Assembly (NCBI GenBank): GCA_026214975.1
Contig: JAOBSW010000261.1
Span: 48,727 to 112,726, forward strand
DNA: 64,000 bases
Direction of reading: 5' to 3'
Source: Gentiana macrophylla
Taxonomy: Eukaryota; Streptophyta; Magnoliopsida; Gentianales; Gentianaceae
In this document: positions 56,343 through 64,000 of the stretch, piece by piece
Position numbering within the stretch: position 1 is the first letter of the stretch
Layout: each line of letters starts with the position of its first letter
The notes under the pieces: model-generated
What the model saw: the letters and a program-made list of their open reading frames with translations, nothing else
The model's database searches: none
Told to the model about the DNA's origin: nothing
Translations under genes and position numbers: made by a program

Positions 56343-56935
56343 CCTATCTAGGTCAGTAGGGTGTCTAGGTCAGTAGACTAACTAGAAACCTGCTGATGGT
56401 TGAAGGATGAGGGTTCAAACTCAGTTATTGAAGGCTAAGGGATCAAACTTAGTATTTAAAGTCAAGGATATGAAATCAGAATTTAGGGAAGTCTGTGATG
56501 ACCTAAACTGATTACATATACCTTGTGTATAAGGTCTAAGTTCCATAAAGTTATGTGGTGATTGGAACTTAGATATAATCAAAATGGTGTACTCTAACTT
56601 CGCAATAAAAAGTTAGATGAGAAGCAGTTGGCTGAAGTGTTATTAAAATACAGCAGTCTAAAATCAGCTAATAGATATGTACATCAGCAGACTGATATGC
56701 TTCAGGTGTCTACTGAATGGAAATCTCGATTTAATCAAAGTTTACAATGAAAAATTAAATGGATAAGGATGGATTACAAACCTTGATTTTGTCAACAAAT
56801 CAATGGTCAAGATAAAAGGAACGTTGGAAAGATTCTAAGGATTATCCAATGGTTATAAGTCAAAGGGTGGACAAATGTAAAATCGAAAAAGTCGATCGAC
56901 AAAGTCAAGACAATGAACAAAGTGATAAAAGAAAG
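56343..56935 (+). repeat. Sirevirus-type LTR, second part
   Basis: Continues 49383-49550 after CCTAT, with the GGCTAAGGGATCAAACTTAG and GTCTGTGATGACCTAAA blocks seen at 3590-3660. It ends in GAAAG (56931-56935), the target duplication of the next insertion. Confidence 0.85.
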
Positions 56936-58611
56936 TGTTGGTCCCTTGGAAAGGCTAACACAAGTTTAGACCAGGGGGGTTAATAAACTTGTCACAAAAA
57001 ACTTTCCCAAAACTAAAAATACCCCAGGAACTGAACAATCAAGCTGATGTACAATATGGCTCAGTTCAGTTTCGTTCCAACCCTTATATCCTATGTAGGA
57101 GCTAGTTAATTCAGCTTAGCTAATGCTGGTACCGTATTAACTTGCAGCAGATAAGATCAAGCCTTTTGTGCTATAGATGTGTCAAAAAAAATCTAAGTCT
57201 CCTATGTATCAGTTCTGTGCTGACCTAGTGTCTAATGTTTGCTGAGTGTAGTGATAAAATGATTATGCAAGTATAAATGCGTAATGTAAATCAAAGCAGA
57301 GTTTGTTTATGGAAGTTCCGGGTGGTGTAATCCAGTACGTCTCCCTTTCTCCTATGGTGTAGGAGGTATCACTAGAATCTTGAGATAACTGTTACAAAAT
57401 CCTAGCTCAATAACAGTCCTTCACGACACCCTAGTTTCACTGTCTACACATAATGAAGAAATGTAAGATTGCTCCCTTCACTCTGCACACTGATCCTTCG
57501 GAGGTGGAATGACTCCTTCACCAGCTCACCACTACCACAAACACAGTCTGCAGACTGCACCAATAGCTGTGGCAACCAAGTTGCAACCGTATGAGGAAAG
57601 GTGGAGTTGCTCTCCTCAAACTATGCACAACCAACCCTTCTTCACAAAGGTTAGGTTTAGAATTAATCAAACGATTATTTCAGTGAGTTGTCTGATTCTC
57701 CAAGATGCCTTCTTCCACCTTAATGGGTTACTGGATCTTTCTTTGTAATCTTCAAGGCAATTTCGTTGGCTTCCCCTTCTCTAGATATGAAATCTGATTT
57801 TCTGAATCTGGATCATTAGATATATGCTTTGTAAAGCTTCTTCCAGATCTCCCTTTTTCACGCACTTCTTTCTGAGTATTTATAGGGATGATGTAACGGT
57901 CAAATGAATCTTATAGCCGTTACATCGGTCGTTTAGCCATCGTTCATATGTATGACATTTTGTTATTTCAAATTAAACAAGGCCTTAACACAGTTTTCTA
58001 CTCTTCTTTAAAACTGAGTTCCTCATAAACTTGACATCTGACCTTGATTGACTAAGTCAGGGTACACCATTCAGTTTCTTCTTTTCCTGGTAACAGATAA
58101 TCTTTGTCCTTAAGATTATTCAGCTTTACATGCTCTATAGTTCAATTTCAGGTCACCACAGACTTGTCTGAATCCTGTCTTATAGTTACGATTTAATCAG
58201 CTTCTAACTGAGTTTGCCACCTTAGTTCTTCAGTCTTCAATAACTGAGTCTGTGTCCCTCAGTTCTTCAGTCTTCTTAGACAAGCCAACTAAGTCTGTGT
58301 CCCTCAGCGAACTTATCTTCTTCAGTTTTCTTATGACTGAGACTGATCCCTCAGTTCTTCATATGTATACTCAGTTTGCTTGCTGTGACTCAGTTGTTCG
58401 CCTAGTTCCTATCTATTACAATGCTTGTCTGAAACAACCTATACAAAGTTCAGACTCTAGATAGAACATATAAATTTTTGTATAGACTATTTCTTGCTTC
58501 TTCTTTCATTATGCAATATAACAGTTAGTTATGACTTCATCATCATGGGTTGTCAGTGATCTTACTAAATATGTGACAAATCATATCAAAACACAGATAT
58601 TATTTCCAACA
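56936..58611 (-). repeat. 3' LTR of copy 2
   Basis: TGTTGGTCCC to TTTCCAACA. It is followed by ATTTCCCAGCTTTTT (58612-58626), a mutated polypurine tract (AAAAAGCTGGGAAAT on the minus strand). Confidence 0.92.
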
Positions 58612-58769
58612 ATTTCCCAGCTTTTTGATGATGTATCATAACCCTCACTTAAAGAAATAATAAAAGAGTAATGCAAGAAATCATAACAAATTGAAATAAC
58701 AAACTAAAAAACAGCTGAGTTCATTACAAGATTATGCCAAAACAAACTGAGTTACTGGATTCATTTCAA

Positions 58770-60940
58770 TTTTTCTTTTTCCAAAGACAACATATTTTCA
58801 CCAAGAAAAATACTTCTTTTTGTTTCTATAAGCCTTCTTGGCTTCCCTTCTTATCTTGATTCATTATCTCTGGGCTTGATATCCAAGTATTCATTGATCA
58901 ACCGATTTGCTTCTTCGTTATCTTGATTCTTGAGTTTTATCAAAATCTCTTTAATCTCCTCATCCATTGTCTTCTCTTCTTCTTTTGATATCAAGTTATG
59001 TCTTTCGTTTTCGCTTTTCCTCTCGGTTTCATTTCACTTCCCCATCCATCGCCGCTTTGTCTCCAACTCCTTTTAATTCGATTTGCAATCTAGCATAAAT
59101 TGCAATCTTCTTTCTGATGTTTAACACATCTTTAACTGAGGCTTCTTCATCTTCCTCAGTTCTTGTTTCTACAAAAGTTTATTCCGCAATTAGCTCATCG
59201 ACCAGATTATCAACTGCTTCTCCATTTTGATGAATAGCAAGTAGATCAACATCTACTTGTATGTCTTGTTCTTTAACCAACAGTTTAGCTTAGATTTGTT
59301 CAGCTTTGTCAGCTCTTTCAGTTTTATCAGCATCAGCATCATCTTCAGTTTTATCTTCCCCCTTGTTTGAAGATATGCAAAAGCTTTCTTCAGATAATTT
59401 GTGCAACGTGATGATGTTGGAGTATTTGTTCAGACCTGAGTAATGTGCTGTTGAAATAAATTCTTGTAAGTTGTAGAGCTTCTGTTGTAGAGTCTTCATC
59501 AGGCTTTCGATGATCACTTTTAATCCTTCCAATTTCTCCTCGGTTTGATGCTGAGACATTTCAGTTTTGTCCTTCAATATGGATTTTCTTGTAGACGTGT
59601 TTTGAACCTGAGATGAGGAACTGGCTTCATGATAATGAGAGTCATGACTTGATAATTCTTTCTCATACTCAGTCGCGCAAAATCCATCATCTTCAAAAGC
59701 TTCTCTTTGCTCCTCAGTATATCCTTCATGCATCTCAGTTGGAAGTTCACTTTCTTCAATTTCATCTTCAATTAGAATAGTGTCTTCTGTTTCAGTTTTC
59801 TTTGCAAGATATTTGTTCCACATCCTTTTTTGTCTCCTTAAAGTTCTTTCATCCATATTTACAGTTTCACTTGAGCTAGAGTTTGAAGTTTCTCTGCTAT
59901 CTTCCTCATCGACTTTCCTTTTCTTCGCTCCACTGGACACTGATTTCTGTATTACTTCTGTTTCTATGGATTTTGAGATGGAGAAATAGTCTAGTATACA
60001 TTGAACCAGATATGTAAATCCCTTTTTAAATAAGAACTTTTCTCCAACAGTCTTCCTTCCTTGGCCTTTCGCTTTTTATCTGAAACTTGTTTGATCAATT
60101 GCTTGAGAACAAACTTGTTCCAATCCAAGTTTTCTTCAAACCAAATAGCATAGATAAGTTTCAGTTTCTCTGTTCACAGAGTGTAAAGATTCCAAGTGTG
60201 TCCAATGACATTTTTGGTCAGGAGAATTGTCAAAAACTCAAATTCTCGTTTTTTTGTTGATGAATGGATCCCATGAAATTCTTCTTATCTTTGTTAAGTG
60301 CTGTGACATTCCAAAGTTTTTCTTTTTCTTCATTTCCAAAAGTGAGAGATGAAGATCCTCCAAATATGTCCAAACCAAAGACTAGGGAAAGTAGATGTTC
60401 ATTAAAAGTAATTCTTTTATCTTGAACTGCTGTACTGAAACTCTTTCCATCATGAGCGATTACGACGTTTCTGTAGAAATCTATGATATTTTCTGGGCAC
60501 AGAGTATTGACCTTTACATCAAACAGATTTTCAAGTCCTCGAACCTTTTTGATTTTGTCTGCAATCTGAGTTGATAGGAATTCCTTCATAAATGTTATAT
60601 CGCTCCATGGATTTAATTTAAGAATTCTTGGGGGAATTTTGAATGTTTTGAAATTCATTGAGCAAGATTTTGTCAAATATGCGTTTCTGAGTCCTTCAAT
60701 CATTTTCAATAAGAGTTGTGTCGCAATCAATGAGATTTGTAAGGATGCACATCTACTTCTTCTCCTTGATTGACACGTGGCTTTAGGTGATTAGTCTTGT
60801 CAGCCCAAGCGACAGATTGTAGCTGGAAAGTTGTCTGCTTTTGACCAATTTGCCCTTCATCAGCTTTTGCCTTTTTCAGCTTTGTGTAGAAAGTCAGTTT
60901 TCTCTGGTTTCAGCAACGTAAGAACTGACTTATCCTGCAA
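58770..60940 (-). pseudogene. Additional ORF of copy 2: PF20167-like domain plus acidic coiled coil
   Basis: Main frames: 60730-60230 (FKIPPRILKLNPWSD, STQIADKIKKVRGLENLFDV, NIIDFYRNVVIAHDGKSF, ITFNEHLLSLVFGLDIFGGS) and 59940-59290 (MSSGAKKRKVDEEDSRETSN, TLRRQKRMWNKYLAKKTETE, VIIESLMKTLQQKLYNLQEF, FCISSNKGEDKTEDDADADK). The order and residues correspond to copy 1, so this is one inherited protein, not chance. GAKKRKVDEE is a good nuclear-localisation-type basic motif. Stops and shifts near 60230, 59945 and 59285 break it. Its function is unknown. Confidence 0.6.
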
Positions 60941-60947
60941 AACAGTT

Positions 60948-61680
60948 TTAAGTTTTCTTCGGTGCCCATATCTTCTTGGGTCCGGTTGCATTAGTTACTG
61001 AAGTACAGACTTTAGTTTCTTTGATGAGAGAATTAACCTTTCTCATCTCTTTTCTAGATAGGCCATTACGCTCAACCTTAGTTGATTTCACAAGGATTCT
61101 TTTAGATTTAACATCTTTATTTTCTTTGTGTAATCCACTAGGTCTTCCAGTAATTTGATGTCTAGAGTTTATACTCCTTGAGATCTTAAGACTGGGTAAT
61201 GATGGGGAATTATCATTGCTTTTGTCAAATTTACTAGATAGTAACCTTTCAGCTAGATTTGGCATCTCAATTTCAAGAAAATCATTCCAATCTTTCTCTT
61301 TGCCAAGTTCTATATCTTTAAATTTCAACTCCAGTGTGAGTTTTTCTGTTAACTTGGCAAGCTCAGAGTTTCTCCGATCGAGTTCAAATAATGATAATCG
61401 AGTTGTAGAATGTACCTTTTCTTGATTACTTGTTACAGCTTCACGATATGAATGTACATTCTTTGGTTGCTCTAATGAATCTTTTATATCATCAGTTTCT
61501 TGCAACAACTTCTTTTCTTCTTCTGAGAAGTTACTTAGTGATGGAACTCCTCTGGATTTGTCATCATGTACATTGATATTGATATCCACATCATCACTGA
61601 GTTGAGGTTATGGATTTGTATGTGAATTTGTAGCACTGGTCCTCTCAAATACTTGATCCGAAAATCGATACATTTTGCAA
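60948..61680 (-). pseudogene. Sirevirus gag C-terminal region, copy 2
   Basis: 213 residues of open frame (61589-60948) match copy 1: EEEKKLLQETDDIKDSLEQP, LDRRNSELAKLTEKLTLELK, KSTKVERNGLSRKEMRKVNS and TGPKKIWAPKKT. Just upstream, a TAA replaces the Glu codon that copy 1 has in NPEPQLS, so the frame is broken near 61610. WVPK is WAPK here. Confidence 0.65.
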
Positions 61681-61822
61681 ACAGTTAGTCAGGGGGTGAA
61701 TAAGCCAACTTCTAATTCTAGATGTATTCATTTCAACTAAATGCTCTTACAACTGATACAGTGAAGGGTTTTCAACAACTGGTTTGTAAGATATCTTTGG
61801 ATCACTTCCAAACGGAAGAACT

Positions 61823-61834
61823 GCTCTGATACCA
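61823..61834 (-). promoter_or_regulatory. Primer-binding site of copy 2
   Basis: The minus strand reads TGGTATCAGAGC two bases after the LTR, an exact tRNA-iMet-type site with the AT spacer typical of Sireviruses. Confidence 0.92.
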
Positions 61835-61836
61835 AT

Positions 61837-63821
61837 TGTTGGTCCCTTGGAAAGGCTGACACCAGTTTAGAGGGGGGTGAATAAACTTGTCACCAAAAAC
61901 ATTCCCAAAACTGAAAGTACCCCAGGAACTGAACTATCAAGCTGATGTACAATATGGCTCAGTTCAGTTTCGTGCCAACCCTTTAATCATGTGTAGGAGT
62001 TTGTTAATTCAGCTTAGCTAATGCTGGTACTGTATTACCTTGCAGCGGATAAGATCAAGCCTTTTGTGCGGCTAAATTACAATTATGGTCCTCTAACTAG
62101 ACATGTTTTTAGATTTTGGTCTTGGTTTTTCTCCGGCGACAATTTTAGTCCTGTAAGTGGTCTTTTTTTTGCAAAAATAGTCCTCAACACCGGAAAGACC
62201 ACTTACAGGACTAAAATTGTCGCCGGAAAAGACCAATTTTAGTCCTTTAAGTGGTATTTCCGGCGTTCAGGACTATTTTCGCAAAAAAAAGCCACTTACA
62301 GGACTAAAATTGTCGCCGGAGAAAAACCAGGACCAAAATCGAAAAAGTGTATAGTTAGAGGACCAAAATTGTAATTTAGCCCCTTTTGTGCAATAGATGT
62401 GTCAATAAAAATCTAAGTCTCCTATGTATCAGTTCCGTACTGACTCAGTGTCTAATGTTTGCTGAGTGTAGTGATAAAATGATTATGCAAGTATAAATGC
62501 GTAAAGTAAATCAACACAGAGTTTGTTTATGGAAGTTTCGGGTGGTGTAATCCAGTACGTCTCCCCTTTTCCTGTGGTGTAGGAGGTATCACTAGAATCT
62601 TGAGATAACTGTTACAAAATCCTAGCTCAATGACAGTCCTTCACGACACCCTAGTTTCACCTACACATAATGAAGAAAGGTAAGATTGCTCCATTCACTC
62701 TGCACACTGATTCTTCGGAGGTAGAATGACTCCTTCACCACCACCACTAACACAAACACAGTCCGGCAGATCGCGCCAACAATTTGTGGCAACCAAGTTG
62801 CAAACCAGATGAGGAAAGGTGGAGTTGCTCTCTCAAACTATGCACAGCCAACCCTTCATCACAAAGGTTAGGTTTAGAATTAATCAAAAGATTAATTCAG
62901 TGAGCTGTCTAATTCTTCTAGATATGGCGTTGTAGCTCCAAGATGCCTTCTTCCCCCTTAATGGGTTACTGGATCTTTCTTTGTAATCTTCAAGGCAATC
63001 CCGTTGGCTTCCCCTTTTCTAGCTATGAAATCTGATTTTCTGAATCAGGATCTTTAGATATATGCTTTGTAAAGCTTCTTCTAGATCTCCTTTTTTCACG
63101 CACATCTTTATGAGTATTTATAGGGATGATGTAACGGTCAAATGAATCTTATAGCCGTTACATCTGTCGTTTAGCCAACGTTCATATGTACGACCTTTTG
63201 TCGTTTTGTTATTTCAAATTAAACAAGGCATTAACTCATTTTTCTACTCTTCTTCAAAACTGAGTACCTCGTAAACTTGACATCTAACCATAATTGACTA
63301 AGTCAGGGTACACCATTCAGTTTCTTCTTTTCCTGCTAACTGATAATCTTTGTCCTTAAGATTATTCAGCTTTACATGCTCTATAGTTCAGTTTCAGGTC
63401 ACCATAGACTTGCCATAATCATGTCTTATAGTTACGACTTAATCAGCTTCTAATTGACTTTTCCACCTCAGTTCTTCAGTCTTCTTAGACAAGCCAACTA
63501 AGTCTGTGTCCCTCAGCGAACTTATCTTCTTTAGTTTTCTTATGATTGAGTCTGATCCCTCAGTTCTTCATATGTATACTCAGTTTGCTTGCTGTGACTC
63601 AGCTGTTCACCTAGTTCCTATCTATTACAATGCTTGTCTGAAACAACCTATACAATGTTCAGACTCTAGATAGAACTTATACATTTTTCTCTAGACTATT
63701 TCTTGCTTCTTCTTTCATTATGCACTATAAGAGTTAGTTATGACTTCATCATCATGGGTTGTAAGTGATCTTACTAAATACGTGACAAATCATCATCAAA
63801 ACACAGATATTATTTCCAACA
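61837..63821 (-). repeat. 5' LTR of copy 2, with MITE insertion
   Basis: TGTTGGTCCC to TTTCCAACA, 1985 bp including the MITE at 62070-62381 and its duplicated 10 bp; about 1663 bp without them. U3 motif region at about 63450-63610. Confidence 0.92.
62070..62381. mobile_element. Mutator-type MITE
   Basis: The ends are a 15-bp inverted repeat GGCTAAATTACAATT. A 10-bp duplication CCTTTTGTGC (62060-62069 and 62382-62391) flanks it; the unoccupied site survives at about 57160-57170 in the other LTR. Most of the 312 bp is a long imperfect hairpin with arms of more than 120 nt. TSD length 9-11 points to Mutator-like elements. No coding capacity. Confidence 0.9.
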
Positions 63822-64000
63822 GAAAGTCAAGATGGAGACAAGTCTGAAACGGCTATATTTGAATTTCAAACACAAGTCACAAGTCACAAGTTTCACACCT
63901 ATAAATAGGGACTCCTGACTCAGTTTGATGATGATGAACAACATTATAATCCATACGATGCTATCAAGTTTTTTTATCAAGAAAAACACTGCTTTGACTT
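63822..64000 (+). repeat. Sirevirus-type LTR, third part, cut by window end
   Basis: Continues from 56935 after GAAAG, with CACCTATAAATAGGGACTCC (TATA box at about 63898-63910), as in 4138-4155. Its 3' end and the rest of the host element lie beyond the window. Confidence 0.8.

Larger units (their letters stand above)
56936..63821 (-). mobile_element. Non-autonomous Sirevirus-like retrotransposon, copy 2
   Basis: LTRs at 56936-58611 and 61837-63821 have a perfect duplication GAAAG (56931-56935 and 63822-63826). The minus-strand primer site lies at 61823-61834. The right LTR is longer because of a 312-bp MITE. Internal content matches copy 1: gag C-terminal piece plus additional ORF, and no pol. 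Confidence 0.93.

Overview
The window is repeat-dense intergenic DNA from a flowering plant, most likely a eudicot. Nearly all of it is nested transposable elements. The evidence is plant-type LTR retrotransposons of the Tat and Athila (Ty3) and Sirevirus/Tork-type (Copia) lineages, primer-binding sites for plant tRNA-iMet and tRNA-Asp, a CACTA transposon carrying a Rab GTPase piece that keeps its intron, a Mutator-type MITE, AT-rich composition and TATATA microsatellites. I see one plausible host gene, a small secreted cysteine-rich peptide at 44873-45199 (minus). I see no rRNA, tRNA or CRISPR.

Layout. 1-3194: 3' end of a large non-coding LTR element (plus). 3195-3505: Copia pol scrap. 3506-6485: two truncated LTRs of one family in inverted orientation. 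6486-31798: a decayed Tat-type Ty3 element (plus): RT/RNase H, a second RNase H and integrase at 6486-8870, a 58-bp tandem array, an antisense additional ORF at 20538-22316, and a 3' LTR at 22709-31798. Three younger elements split it: a complete non-coding LARD at 9050-18006 (TSD GGACC), an Athila-type LTR at 19122-~20530, and a non-autonomous Athila-like element at 22743-31162 (TSD GTCAT). 31805-36552: a Copia (Tork/TNT1-like) element with all domains but many stops. 36553-44140: an older Copia (plus) interrupted by a solo LTR (36748-38220, TSD CTCGC) and a CACTA element (38595-42782, TSD AAT). 44141-47333: the only sizeable stretch that is not clearly transposon, holding the peptide gene and a foldback. 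47334-49382: 3' half of a Copia whose LTR carries a regular array of GAATATTC palindromes. 49383-64000: a Sirevirus-type LTR split by two complete non-autonomous Sirevirus-like elements (49551-56342, TSD CCTAT; 56936-63821, TSD GAAAG). The second has a 312-bp MITE in one LTR.

How the parts relate. Target-site duplications give a clear order of insertion. The two Sirevirus derivatives have lost pol. They keep only a gag C-terminal piece and a long additional ORF with an N-terminal domain resembling the 'putative plant transposon protein' family. The Athila-like element, from the other LTR superfamily, also carries this domain. Such elements must depend on proteins supplied by other elements. 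All calls come from reading the sequence; no similarity search was run, and LTR identities were judged by eye.
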